Below are positions 11,154 through 21,058 of a stretch of 64,000 nucleotides of DNA, piece after piece. This DNA is from Amanita rubescens (Eukaryota; Basidiomycota; Agaricomycetes; Agaricales; Amanitaceae), in contig WION01000083.1 in NCBI GenBank assembly GCA_015039365.1, positions 116,800 to 180,799 on the forward strand, written 5' to 3'. Each line of letters opens with the position of its first letter. The stretch's first letter is position 1. The translations under genes were made by a program, and so were the position numbers. The notes under the pieces were generated by a model, which saw nothing but the letters and a program-made list of their open reading frames with translations, did not search any database and was not told where the DNA came from.

Positions 11154-12851
11154 ATGGCTCGCCCGCGTAATAACAGAGCCACAACAATTTCCTCCGCTGT
11201 CCCTCCTTCCGGATCTAACGAGATACCTCCACCTTCGAACGAAAACTCGACCAACGAAAACGCTGATGCTAGTGATACTCGCCAGTTTACTGCCACCTTG
11301 GAACAAAATCCCACATTGGCGGGTCCCGGTGAACCCGGCGCGCGCTCCATTCCTCTCATGTCCACCGGTGCTACTGGTAGACGAAAAACGCAGATCTCTA
11401 CTATTGAGGAAACAACAGAACCCTCAGGATCCTCCCCTCGACGTGCTACCACCCCTGAACCTCGCGAGGACGACGACGGTGAACAGGAACGGGTGAACGA
11501 CCTTCCTCCTTCTCCTCTTAGCTATGTGGATGAAGTACCGTCAGCAAAACGCCCTCGACGCCGTCGCCACTCTTCAGTGGATCCAGATAGTCCGCGTCTT
11601 TCCTTTTCACGACAGGAACTAGGCGACTTTGTTCGCCGTCAAGCAGAAGAATTATTTGCAGAATGGATCGCGAAGCGCAATAACGGTATGTATATTACCA
11701 TCATACCATGAATCCCTGCGCATATATCAATACGGCTATGAGCTCTGTATGACAATCACACGATCTGTCCATACACCGCAGTACGAGTATTAAACTCGCT
11801 ACCGCATATACCCTACTACGCATATACTACAACGAGCTTACAGCTCGAGTTATCACATCCTGCACGAGCATACAGCTCACTTACATGCACAACTCCGTTC
11901 TAACAATTCTGGTCTGATAATTCTATTACAGACCACTCTACCTTTCCTGATACTCCTTCCCCGGCGAAGAAATCTCGGCACTGTCCTCCTAGCCCTGGTG
12001 GTCACTATCCCGAACTCGACCCTTTCTCCGTCCTAGCACCTGTTAAGGTTGTCACTGCTCTGGAAAAGGGCATGAAAATTTACATCCCTTTGACTGTCCT
12101 CACGAAAAAGGCATGCCACGATGCTCGTACCGCAGCAGTGGACAGGGAATCACGACATGTGGTGAAAGTGGAGGAAGGATCCCTCCAGGTCCACGTGTCA
12201 AAATTTGACTCCACAGGCGAGGAGTCCATTTCTATTGAGGACTGGCGAGATGCCTCTTCGCGCTACGTCACCCTCTTGCATGACCACCTATGGGGAGGCG
12301 GCCGGAAAGCTCAAGGCTGGGCGAAAGCCTGGCAATATCACTTTGACGAGATTAACCGTCGCATTGGTTCTGCTGTAGACTTCGCTGTCCTACGCGAATA
12401 TGATATCCGTTTACGACGTGAATGGGTTCTCCGAAAAATGGAGTTTCGACCTGACATGTGGCATGGCAAACTCTACGACGAAACCTTCCGTAATCACGTC
12501 TTGCGCCAAATGACTACCTTGGTGGCGAGTTCCACCAGTAATAGCTCCTTTCGTCGCCCTGCGATCACCGGAGGAAAAAACTCAAAAAACTCCCAGGCGG
12601 AGAGTACGGAGAATACGAATAACACGCGGTGCATGTACTGCGGAAAGCGCTCCCACAAATTCACGCTCTGCCGATCTGGCACTCACCTGCACCGCGACGC
12701 CAAGGGCATCTGGCGCGATACCGAAGGGAAAACATATTGCCACAACTTCAATGGTCCTTCCACCTGTCCACGTCGCGAAGCTTGCAAGCACATTCACGCT
12801 TGCTCCCTATGTCTCGGCCGAGATCACGGCGCTCAACAATGTCCTATATAA
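11154..12851 (+). CDS. Gag-like protein of the YR retrotransposon, with an intron
   Basis: Exon 1 is 11154-11685 and exon 2 is 11932-12851. The 246-nt intron (GTATGT...TTACAG) joins in frame, giving 483 aa. The first 175 residues are low-complexity and Ser/Pro/Glu-rich, with a basic KRPRRRRH patch that could be a nuclear signal. The middle is helical. The C-terminus has three zinc-binding motifs in order: a CCHC knuckle (CMYCGKRSHKFTLC, spacing C-X2-C-X4-H-X4-C), a CCCH finger (C-X8-C-X5-C-X3-H), and a second knuckle (CSLCLGRDHGAQQC). Such motifs bind nucleic acid during RNA packaging. The reverse transcriptase frame overlaps its end by about 100 nt in +1. Reading straight through the intron gives an early stop. 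Confidence 0.75.
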
Positions 12852-14553
12852 CACTCTCTTTCCAATTGTCACACGCTTCCGTTGGTCAGCCTGGCAATAC
12901 AAACTAGCCTCTTACAACCTCCTTTCTGAATTCGGTGATATCCCGTTAGGCCTCCAACATGGCTTTCTTGTGGGACTCGAGCGATACCGTCTAACCCATA
13001 CCTTCATTCCACCAAACCACTACAAATCTGCGGAACATCATAATTTCATCCAGGAAAAGTATGCTGACGAACTGACCCTAGGACGCATCACCCAAGGTTA
13101 CCCGCCGGCGGTGCTTCGGTCATGGATCGGTGACTTGCGCACGGCCCCACTAAATGTTTTTCAACAGACTCCGGGGGGAAAACTGCGAGTTACCGTCGAC
13201 CACTCGTTTCCACGATCCATAACTACAGTTGACCTAACATCCTTCACGGAACCCACCTACATGTCAGAGTACATTCCTTTCGACCCGCGGTACACATCTG
13301 TCAATACGGTCATTGACGCGAAGAAGTTTCAATGCACGTGGGGGACCTTTTCTCAATGTTACCTGATGGTTGCAGATGCACCCCCTGGCACCCAGGTTTC
13401 CATATTTGATGTGGACGCCGCGTTTCGCAACATCCCCACACACCCATCCGCCCGACCTTTCCTCGCGGTCTTTCTTAATGGGAAGGTTCACCTGGACAAC
13501 TGCCTCAACTTCGGAGCCTCTCCCTGCCCTGGCATCTGGGGACGCGTTGCTGATGCAATGGTTCGGATCTTTGAAAAGGAGGGACTGGACCCACTTATCA
13601 AATGGGTGGATGATTTTGCCTTTTTCCGATATCCGATCCGTCGTGAGGAGGATGGTTCGTGGACCTACCGCTATGACGAGCGCCGCATCTGGGAGATAGC
13701 AGAACCTCTCGGTTGGCCATGGGCCCCCAAAAAACACGTTCCTTTTGCTTCAGCGTTTGTCTACATCGGCTTTCTTTGGGATCTCACGGAGAAGACAGTA
13801 TCTCTTCCTGAACCAAAACGGGACAAATACCGACTGAAATTGACTCAGTGGTCTACCTCCTTCTGCCCAACTGTAACCGAGGTTGAGTCTCTTATCGGGA
13901 CGCTTAACCATATTTGTCTTATTATGCCCGAAGGCCGCAGCCATCTTCAAGGGTTATACAAATTACGCGCTTCCTTCAATCAATCCCGTAACCGCTGGGT
14001 TCGACACTCTATTCCCCCTGCGGCATTGGACAACATCACATGGTGGAAAGCGCGTTTGGATGGACCTTCCATCACGATGCAAGTTATACGACCTCCAGCT
14101 CCATCCAATGATGTGATATATGTGGATGCGTCAACTGATTGGGGAATTGGTCTTTTGATCAATGACCGCTGGCTTGCGTGGAAGTTAAAACCAGGATGGC
14201 GCTCAGATGGCCGCGACATTGGATGGGCCGAGATGGTCGCCGTCGAAGTTGCTTTACGCACTTTGGTTTCTCTCAACCGCCAACAGGAGCACTTCGTCAT
14301 ACATTCCGACAATCAAGGAGTGGTCCACTCTATCAGGGCTGGCACGTCCCGCGGCATACAACAAAATGCGATACTGCGGCACATTGTATCCTTAATACAG
14401 TCGCACGGTTTATGGCTTTCGACAGAATGGGTGTCCACCAAAAACAACCCTGCCGACTGCATATCTCGGGGTGCACCTCCTTCCGCGTCTAAGCAAATAC
14501 ATCCACGACCACCGATACCTTCGCATCTGGCACATTACCTTTCATACGTTTAG
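12751..14553 (+). CDS. Reverse transcriptase / RNase H of the YR retrotransposon
   Basis: The open frame is 600 codons. The true start is uncertain because the first ATG (12751) lies inside the Gag frame, and translation may need a +1 shift or re-initiation. RT motifs are visible: SIFDVDAAFRNIPTHPSARPF (catalytic Asp), LNFGASPCPGIWGR, WVDDFAFF (the catalytic VDD box) and VYIGFLWDL. RNase H follows with its acidic residues in YVDAST, GWAEMVAVE, HSDNQGV and NPADCISRG. The protein would copy element RNA into DNA. No protease or integrase is fused, as expected for this order. Confidence 0.88.
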   Translation: MVLPPVHVAKLASTFTLAPYVSAEITALNNVLYNTLFPIVTRFRWSAWQYKLASYNLLSEFGDIPLGLQHGFLVGLERYRLTHTFIPPNHYKSAEHHNFIQEKYADELTLGRITQGYPPAVLRSWIGDLRTAPLNVFQQTPGGKLRVTVDHSFPRSITTVDLTSFTEPTYMSEYIPFDPRYTSVNTVIDAKKFQCTWGTFSQCYLMVADAPPGTQVSIFDVDAAFRNIPTHPSARPFLAVFLNGKVHLDNCLNFGASPCPGIWGRVADAMVRIFEKEGLDPLIKWVDDFAFFRYPIRREEDGSWTYRYDERRIWEIAEPLGWPWAPKKHVPFASAFVYIGFLWDLTEKTVSLPEPKRDKYRLKLTQWSTSFCPTVTEVESLIGTLNHICLIMPEGRSHLQGLYKLRASFNQSRNRWVRHSIPPAALDNITWWKARLDGPSITMQVIRPPAPSNDVIYVDASTDWGIGLLINDRWLAWKLKPGWRSDGRDIGWAEMVAVEVALRTLVSLNRQQEHFVIHSDNQGVVHSIRAGTSRGIQQNAILRHIVSLIQSHGLWLSTEWVSTKNNPADCISRGAPPSASKQIHPRPPIPSHLAHYLSYV

Positions 14554-14614
14554 CGTTAGCGGATACACTATACTTTACACTTGTTTAGCGTTAGCAGATA
14601 CACTATTCTTTACA
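14548..14614 (+). repeat. Imperfect tandem repeat between RT and recombinase genes
   Basis: Two units of about 32-33 bp with a period of 35 bp both begin GTTTAGCGTTAGC and end in CTTTACA, with two internal mismatches. They span the RT stop codon and the start of the short RT-YR spacer. They could be part of the internal repeats used by YR retrotransposons for circle formation, or simple replication slippage. Confidence 0.7.
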
Positions 14615-14709
14615 TTGGCAATAACAGTACACCTTATCGGAGTATTTACATGCCTTATCATGTTTGGAATATTTGACCACGTAACCCAACGCGTCTTTTC
14701 ACCATCGTC

Positions 14710-15939
14710 ATGCCCGAATCGCTGGCACAACACCTAGACAACCTCTTTCGCCAACCGCGACACCTGAAAAAGCACCACCAATGTTACCGTAACCACGTAA
14801 CAAACAAACCAGTTACCCTTCCTCCCCATGAAGTAGTAATACCCGCTCATGTTGCACATATCCTGGAAAAGGCCTGGGCACCAGCAACACGTCGTCGATA
14901 TGACATTAGTGTAAAAGACTTTCTTCGATTCTGTGACGATCAGCGGATACCATCTCTCCGACGACTTCCTGCAGATGAAATGCTCCTGGCCTCATATGCC
15001 GCTAGCCTTGCAGGATCCATATCCGGAACCAGCATCCAAAACAGAATTGCTGCAGTGAGGGCCTGGCATATACGACACAACACGTCTTGGAATGGTGGCA
15101 TACTTCTTGACTACGTGTTACGAGGCGCTCGCAAGACCTCTCCACCTTCCGCGAAATCTTCTCGCCGCCCTCCCGTCACATTTGAAATGCTAGAACAGCT
15201 GTGCCAATCTAAAGGTCCATTCTCACCTCTGGACCACGCCGTTTGTGCTGCAGCGACTACTATGTTCTATGCTCAACTACGAGTGGGAGAAATCTGCGCC
15301 ACTCAGGAGAAATATTCGACCTTCAATAACCAGCTACACCCTACCCTTGCAAACCTTCGCCCTCCCCACACTACAGCCGGTTCCCGGATGTTATATCTCC
15401 CTTGCACAAAGACGAAAGGCACTCAGGGAGAAGAGGTTGCCATTTGCCGCCAGGGCGGACTCACTGATCCCATAAACGCAATGAATAACCACATGGTTAT
15501 GAACGATATTACCGATCCAAATATGGCGCTCTTCAGTTACTGGGATAATAACGCTCATGCACGGAAACTACTCACGCCGTCAAAATTTATGAAGCGATGC
15601 AACGAACTATGGAAAAGTTGGGGTCACCCAAGATTTACGGGTCACTCGTTCCGGATTGGTGGCACAACGCACTACTTACTTCGGAAAGTGGACCCTAATG
15701 TTGTCCGTGTAATGGGACGTTGGTCCTCAGATGCATTTCTCCGGTATTGGCGTCAATTAGACGTACTAGCTGCCATTCACACGGAACACAGCAACAAGCG
15801 AGCTAGTTCACGGGTGAGTCTTGCCTTTCTCAGACGCGCTCGCAAGCTAAATGCGGGTGATCTTCCCATCCGCAAGACTCAAACAACCCGCGCTATCATC
15901 ACTGACCGCTTCGCAGATCACCATACAAAGAACAAGTGA
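14710..15939 (+). CDS. Tyrosine recombinase of the YR retrotransposon
   Basis: This 409-aa protein has a phage-integrase-like fold. An N-terminal SAM-like DNA-binding domain (LEKAWAPATRRRYDISVKDF to about residue 130) is followed by the catalytic domain. The first catalytic Arg is in QLRVGEI (about residue 190). The His-x-x-Arg box is GHSFRIGGTTHYL (about 307-312), and the tyrosine nucleophile is in SSDAFLRYWR (about residue 343). All key residues are present. The enzyme would insert the circular cDNA by site-specific-type recombination without a target duplication. It lies in the same frame as RT but is separated by stops and a 156-nt spacer, so it needs its own start or a spliced message. 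Confidence 0.88.
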   Translation: MPESLAQHLDNLFRQPRHLKKHHQCYRNHVTNKPVTLPPHEVVIPAHVAHILEKAWAPATRRRYDISVKDFLRFCDDQRIPSLRRLPADEMLLASYAASLAGSISGTSIQNRIAAVRAWHIRHNTSWNGGILLDYVLRGARKTSPPSAKSSRRPPVTFEMLEQLCQSKGPFSPLDHAVCAAATTMFYAQLRVGEICATQEKYSTFNNQLHPTLANLRPPHTTAGSRMLYLPCTKTKGTQGEEVAICRQGGLTDPINAMNNHMVMNDITDPNMALFSYWDNNAHARKLLTPSKFMKRCNELWKSWGHPRFTGHSFRIGGTTHYLLRKVDPNVVRVMGRWSSDAFLRYWRQLDVLAAIHTEHSNKRASSRVSLAFLRRARKLNAGDLPIRKTQTTRAIITDRFADHHTKNK

Positions 15940-16340
15940 TCCCGGGGCAATCGGTAATTGCTAGCGGCTCGCCCACATTTAAACTTAGGTTGAAATCATA
16001 CTATAGTACTACCAACATTCTTTGTGTATTACTCTTATTCCTATGTACATTCTAAACAGAGTCAGAGGAGACGAAATGCTGTTTTTCATCCAATATACGG
16101 GCATCCTCCCTAGTGCCATGATATGCATGCTATCAGGGACAGCAGCTGCCTCAAATTCAATCTCATCGTCAGCGTCGCTTATGACCGTGAGCTTTCCGGC
16201 AAGATTCGGGAACGGAAGATAGAAAGAAGTTAAATGAGGGTATGAATCTTGCATTTATAGATGTATATACATGTATGTATATGGGCAACATCTACTCCAT
16301 GTTAGACTAAACCGCCTCACAGGGAATAAATCGAAAACAC
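15940..16340. other. Spacer between the retrotransposon and SFC1
   Basis: AT-rich DNA with no coding signal. It presumably contains the right end of the YR element and the 3' UTR of SFC1. No terminal repeat matching the left flank was found by eye. Confidence 0.5.
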
Positions 16341-17524
16341 TCACCACTCAGAGTACTTATCTTCCGCCCGCACGGAAGGCTTCATCGACTCCATAGCCGT
16401 ACTCACCCTCTCATAGACTGCAAACACGATAGCCTGCCCAGGCGCAACTCTCAGCACACGTGGAGTAATACCCTTGTAAAACGACCGAAAGCCCTCCACT
16501 TTCCACATGTCACTGGCTATGGCTTTGATACGGTCAAAAGATGATTGACCAGGCACCGTGGTGGACTTTTGCAAGCCTAGCAGGGAAATGAGAACGTCAA
16601 CTCTGATACGATGGCTGGTACGTACGTGTCTTGATCGTGTCAATTGGCGCATTTGAAAATGGGCCCATAGCTCCTGATACTAAACCGATCATCATGTGTT
16701 GGTATGAAGGTAACTCTTCGAGATCGGGTTGCATATAATGTGCGACCTTTTTGAGCTCCTGATACGCCGTAAAGTTTGCGCCTGCGAAAAATCGGGTCGA
16801 TCAAAACGGTCAAAAACACAATCAAAGCGGGCTAACCCTGGTTCGTAGCTTGCCGAAGCGCAGTGAGCGACACACCGCGGTATAGCGCCGTGAAACCTTC
16901 TTCTCTAATAATCTTATACACTGCGTGTCCCGCATTGCGGTAGCGTGGTGCTTCGAGCGGGTCAGCTAACGAGTGCTGTTGAGCCTGCAGTCGAATCTTG
17001 ACCACTTCCATAGGCGTGACAACCGCTACGGCTTCAGTTACACCCGCACCCAAACCAGCTACCCTCAAACACGTCAATCTCAAAATCTTACACTCCTCGA
17101 AAGGCATTTTTACACACTCACCAATAAAGATGTTTCCGATACTCGTCTTCCCCGTATCCTCATCCGCCAAGCACCCTTTGTACGTCTCAAAACTCGCGAA
17201 CCGGATCGCCATTTTGGGAACGATACCCGATAGCACCGCTCCCAGCCCTTTATACAGCGCGAGAGGCGTTTCCCGTTGGACGATGTGCATACCCGTCGCG
17301 ATGAATCCTCTAGCTCTCATCCCAGGTGCTCGCCCAGACCTTGAAAGCTGCATGCGGACTTTGATGGTATCCAGAGGTTGACATACCAGCTACAAATAGC
17401 TCAAAGAAACTCGACGTGAGAGGGATAGGGGTATATAACTCACAGCTTCGCATGCACCTGCAGTTCCTCCAGCGATGATGTGAGTGGCGAAGCTGACTGG
17501 TTTTTTGTTACCGTTCCTAGACAT
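16341..17524 (-). CDS. SFC1: Mitochondrial succinate/fumarate carrier
   Basis: Five exons (17524-17444, 17389-17122, 17058-16837, 16781-16626, 16576-16341) join in frame to 320 aa, matching the usual carrier length. The three repeats carry the carrier signature P-x-[DE]-x-x-[KR]: QPLDTIKVR, TPMEVVKIR and APIDTIKTR. Diagnostic stretches shared with yeast Sfc1/Acr1 are LYKGLGAVLSGIVPKMAIRF, LYRGVSLTALRQATNQGANF and YKGITPRVLRVAPGQA. The family exchanges cytosolic succinate for matrix fumarate across the inner membrane, linking the glyoxylate cycle to gluconeogenesis. All introns are 50-65 nt with GT-AG ends. I expect a functional gene. Confidence 0.95.
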
Positions 17525-17902
17525 GACGTGTTGGGTTAGGTTAGCTCAAGGCAAGGGAAGTAAGGGAGAGACGAGCGGGAGAGAGACGAGACATTGGATT
17601 TATTCCGGGCCGTTGTCGATCGAAACGGGTTAGATATTCACGTGCTTCCTTTCCGAACGCGACGAAATGGTGTACTGTGGCGCGCCAAGGTCGGCTGACG
17701 ATGTGGGAGTTTTTTTTATATCCGACGCTTTAACAGCAATGAATGCTGAAGCGCTGAAGGGTGTAGTATGATGCAGCAAACGTACTTTACGGGACACGGT
17801 GAAGTAGCCGACCATCAATCACCCCCGATGACCACCGACCAACGTGCTACCTTCCCGCTCGTCTCCCCGACATGAAAAGAAACTCTCCGCAAGGTATACT
17901 CG

Positions 17903-18556
17903 TCACCTCTGCTGTTGATTTGATTCAAAAATAGCCCGACTTTGCGCGAACAGTTTTTGTTGAGCTTCCAATAATTCTTCTTCCGTCATTCCAGATTGTT
18001 CCAATTTGGACACTTTCTTTTCCCGGTCCTGTGCTCCTTTAGTGCTGTATGGTTCTCAGCGCCTCAAAAGCGCGTACCTTTTGTTGCTGTTTGTGATCTT
18101 TCAACACATCTTCCACTTCCGCTGTGAATGAATCAAAACCAAGGCGCTACATGCAAGGCACAACATCAGCCATGTGACATGCCACCAAAATAACCGTACC
18201 TTTAAAGCCCCAATTATATGCTCCGGCGCTATCGTCTTCTTCGACTCTTGTTCACATATCTCATTGGCTTCGGACGATATCAAATGTATAAACTCTGGGG
18301 GGGAAAAGCACAACATGAGCACGACGTCAAAGATGCATACAGTGACCGTGTTAACCTACGCAACATTCAATCACCAAATCGCGCGTTTCTTTCGCGCATA
18401 TCACATCATTTGGTAGCAACTCTATCAGTACTCTTCAGCAAGAGGGTGTGATAGATGTATGCACGTACCTCCAATCATCTTCGCCACTGTCGCTTTTGGT
18501 AAAGAGAGATCATCATCGGTTGGAGGCGCGCCTACATGTCCTTCCCGGTCTGACAT
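17903..18556 (-). CDS. NCB2: Negative cofactor 2 beta (Dr1/Ncb2) histone-fold repressor
   Basis: Five exons (18556-18469, 18421-18356, 18294-18200, 18146-18078, 18028-17903) give 147 aa, close to the yeast protein. The histone fold begins DLSLPKATVAKMIGELLPND and continues EFIHLISSEANEICEQESKK, TIAPEHIIGALKRLGF. The C-terminal helix MTEEELLEAQQKLFAQSR also matches. With NC2-alpha it binds TBP on promoter DNA and blocks TFIIA/TFIIB entry, and can also activate. It is transcribed divergently from the SmF gene. Introns are 46-61 nt, and every junction keeps the frame. Confidence 0.95.
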
Positions 18557-18718
18557 CGTCAGGGCAATGTCAAGGAAGGTTTTGCCAAATAAAACCATAC
18601 AACAAGATCAAGATGAAACGTCACGTGAAACTCGAGAAATTAATTTTGAATTGTTTCATTGGTCGCGTTTTCAAAGTCCGACGCTGCGTTTGATCAACAT
18701 CCCCGTCGTTCAACAAAT
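18557..18718. promoter_or_regulatory. Divergent promoter of NC2-beta and SmF with a palindromic E-box
   Basis: Only 162 bp separate the two start codons, so regulatory elements are shared. The palindrome TCACGTGA at 18621-18628 lies near the middle and contains the CACGTG core bound by bHLH factors in fungi. No clear TATA box is seen on either side. Function is inferred from position. Confidence 0.55.
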
Positions 18719-19201
18719 ATGGCTGCAGTGAGTAGACTTCATCGTACGCGACAACAGACCTGAACTGACTAGTAGTACCCAAGGTCAGCCCCGTCAATCC
18801 AAAACCGTTCCTTCAGGAACTCACTGGAAAGCCTGTGTTTGTTCGGTTGAAGTGGGGGTTGGAATACCGAGGATTTTTGGTTAGCACGGATGGATACATG
18901 AACCTTCAGGTGATTACTTTCTTCTCCTCGCCTTTTTGATCAAATCGTGACGTGCAATTAAAGCTGGCCAACACGGAAGAATTTCAAGATGGTCAATCGA
19001 ATGGCGCATTGGGTGAAGTGTTTATCAGGTTCGTCATCGCTCGATCCATAATATAAGCCCATCTGATACCCATCTTTTCACTATAGGTGTAATAACGTTT
19101 TATACATTATAAGTCTTGATTTATCTCGTCCATCATTCTGGTAAACTAAAACATCGCGTTTTTTTTTTTACAGAGAGGCACCTCCGGATTCGGATTCGTA
19201 G
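18719..19201 (+). CDS. SMX3: Small nuclear ribonucleoprotein F (SmF)
   Basis: Five small exons (18719-18727, 18784-18909, 18964-19028, 19087-19112, 19176-19201) give about 83 aa. The first exon is only ATG GCT GCA. The Sm1 motif is in [20 protein letters not shown] and DGYMNLQ; the Sm2 motif is CNNVLYI. It is almost collinear with human SmF (86 aa). The protein is part of the heptameric Sm ring on spliceosomal snRNAs. The last junction is less certain: relatives continue LYIREA, whereas the only in-frame GT-AG choice here (donor at 19113, acceptor ending CAGAG) gives LYIIKAPPDSDS. Confidence 0.9.
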
Positions 19202-19414
19202 AGCACCCGAAAAAAAATTGTATTTGGAATACGAATATTCTTTTGTAACCGTGAATTCATGGATTTTTTTCCACAAAACGTAACCGCGTGATGTGAATAT
19301 ATGCTATCGCTCCAGTGCTTCACGGGCCTCTCGTTAGGGTAAGTATGCTGATTCGCGCGGCCATACGGTAGTTGAGGCTATAGGAACGAACGGCGGGGTA
19401 TGACGTCACTCATT

Positions 19415-19422
19415 TATATAAA
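19415..19422 (+). promoter_or_regulatory. TATA box of the trypsin-fold protease gene
   Basis: TATATAAA lies 35 nt upstream of the ATG at 19457 and downstream of another in-frame ATG at 19400. A TATA box here implies that transcription starts after 19440, which makes 19457 the real start. Confidence 0.5.
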
Positions 19423-19456
19423 TTGTCCGCCAAGTGAGTTTCCGTTCCCTTTAACC

Positions 19457-21058
19457 ATGTCCACCACCAATGACAGTACCGCTCCATACCCTCCATCGTC
19501 TGTCGAGGCCCAGTGCTTCTACTATGGCCTTCCCTCCAGACCCCGTCTCATCGCTCGCTCGAGCAGCTACGTTTGGGTCGAACCTCAGGGCCTCGAGGCA
19601 TACCTTACTCCAAAGGAGCTTTCTCCTCTCGGCTTTGGCCACCCGCTCAAGAATGTCTGGGAGGACAAGGTCGGACCAGAGATGATTAGCTACTTGGACG
19701 ACATGGGGGTAAAGTGGTCGAGCCTGGACCCCCTCCGCATCGGCTACGCTGGCGACCCTTCCCCTCCCCCTATCCTCTGGATTGGAGTCCTTCCCGGCAC
19801 CCTCACTCATGAGGTTGGCGTCAACGTCGCCATTCATTGCAAGAATATCCTGTCTGCTAATGGCATCGATGACGTCCACGTCGAACTGCGTGAGTCGGAA
19901 GTGTTCCGCTGCGCCAAATTATACAAGCCTGTTCTTTCCTTCTCCTCCACCGTCCGCGCCATCGAGCCCTTCTCCACTGCCGTCGGTCTCCCAATCTCTA
20001 CTGAGGCCCGCCCAACCGTCGGCGGGACTGGGGGTTTCTTCATCTCCGACCCCCGCTACCCCGGCGAGCTCTTCCTCGTGACGGCCCGTCACGTCGTCAT
20101 ATGCGACGACAACAAGCTAATCAAGTACACGGACGACAGCCAGCCCCGTCAGAACGTCCTGCTCTTCAGCGAACCCGCCGCTGAGAAGCACCTCTCGGCC
20201 ATCAAGTCCGAGATCAACGGACATGAGATCCTCATCGAGCAGCTCAAGAGGTGGTTGAAGGCTGCTGATCACCTGGAGCCGGAGTACGCTGAGGCGGAGA
20301 CGGATGAGGTCAACCGGCTGTTAAAGAAGGCGAATAATGCTATCAAAGATCTCCGGGCGTTCCTCCCAGGCGCCACCCGCGACTGGAAGGACCGCAAAGA
20401 TCGAGTCATCGGCCACGTCTCTCTGTCTCCCCCCATCGTTTGCAACGTTGGGGACAGTGGATTTACTGAAGATTGGGCCGTCGTCAAGGTTGACGCGTCC
20501 AAGATCGACTCGACCAACTTCGTAGGGAATGTTATAGACCTCGGCATCGACATCCCAGTGGCCAAGTACAGCTCGTGGATGAACCCCGACCCAGCCAACC
20601 CGCCTTCCTTCAAATATCCCGGAAACCGTCTCCACAAGTTCTCCGGCTTCATCCCCGACGAAGAGATGTGGAAGCCGAACTCCAAAACTCGTGACCACAA
20701 TAACGACCCGATCATAATGGCGATGAAGCGCGGCCACGCCACTGGCCTCACCGTCGGACAACTTAATACTATGCGTTCCATCACGAGGTATCACTCCGAG
20801 GGCGAGGTCGACGGTATGAATTCGAAGGAAGTGAGTGTCTTGCCGCGCAACTCGAAGTCGGGTCCCTTCTCCGAGCCTGGCGATTCCGGCTCGAGTGTCG
20901 TCGATGGAAAGGGCCGAATTGCCGGCTTACTCACAGGCGGTGCTGGAGACAGTGACACCTCCGACTGCAGCTATGTCACCTCCATCAACTTCCTCTGCGA
21001 GCGCATGGCGAAGCACGGTCTTGAGGCCAACTTCTTCCCTAAATTCCATCGCAACTAG
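19457..21058 (+). CDS. Trypsin-fold serine protease-like protein
   Basis: The protein is 533 aa, single exon and GC-rich in codon use compared with neighbouring accessory genes. After a 180-residue N-terminal region with no known domain comes a chymotrypsin-like fold. The catalytic His is in FLVTARHVV, a candidate Asp in EDWAVVKVD, and the nucleophile Ser in SEPGDSGSSVVDG, the GDSG box. A charged helical insertion of about 60 residues sits between His and Asp. There is no signal peptide, so it is probably intracellular, unlike secreted trypsins. I think of this as an agaricomycete-type orphan peptidase; substrate and role are unknown. Confidence 0.7.
   Translation: MSTTNDSTAPYPPSSVEAQCFYYGLPSRPRLIARSSSYVWVEPQGLEAYLTPKELSPLGFGHPLKNVWEDKVGPEMISYLDDMGVKWSSLDPLRIGYAGDPSPPPILWIGVLPGTLTHEVGVNVAIHCKNILSANGIDDVHVELRESEVFRCAKLYKPVLSFSSTVRAIEPFSTAVGLPISTEARPTVGGTGGFFISDPRYPGELFLVTARHVVICDDNKLIKYTDDSQPRQNVLLFSEPAAEKHLSAIKSEINGHEILIEQLKRWLKAADHLEPEYAEAETDEVNRLLKKANNAIKDLRAFLPGATRDWKDRKDRVIGHVSLSPPIVCNVGDSGFTEDWAVVKVDASKIDSTNFVGNVIDLGIDIPVAKYSSWMNPDPANPPSFKYPGNRLHKFSGFIPDEEMWKPNSKTRDHNNDPIIMAMKRGHATGLTVGQLNTMRSITRYHSEGEVDGMNSKEVSVLPRNSKSGPFSEPGDSGSSVVDGKGRIAGLLTGGAGDSDTSDCSYVTSINFLCERMAKHGLEANFFPKFHRN

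Larger units (their letters stand above)
11154..15939 (+). mobile_element. DIRS-order (probably Ngaro-like) tyrosine-recombinase retrotransposon
   Basis: Three consecutive coding regions identify a YR retrotransposon: a Gag with three zinc-binding motifs, a reverse transcriptase/RNase H, and a tyrosine recombinase in place of an integrase. No LTRs, aspartic protease or DDE integrase are seen. Known fungal relatives in this order include Ngaro elements of basidiomycetes, and the absence of a methyltransferase domain favours Ngaro over DIRS1, though this is inference. All three frames are open, so the copy may be competent or recently active. I could not find the expected split direct repeats, so the coordinates cover only the coding part. 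Confidence 0.85.

Noticed and set aside
12751..12753. ATG at 12751 as the confirmed start of the YR-element reverse transcriptase
   Set aside because: It lies 100 nt inside the gag zinc-finger coding region; the true start or shift site cannot be decided from sequence alone.
17630..17818. 62-codon minus-strand frame between SFC1 and NC2-beta
   Set aside because: Sits in the SFC1 promoter, is short and not protein-like.
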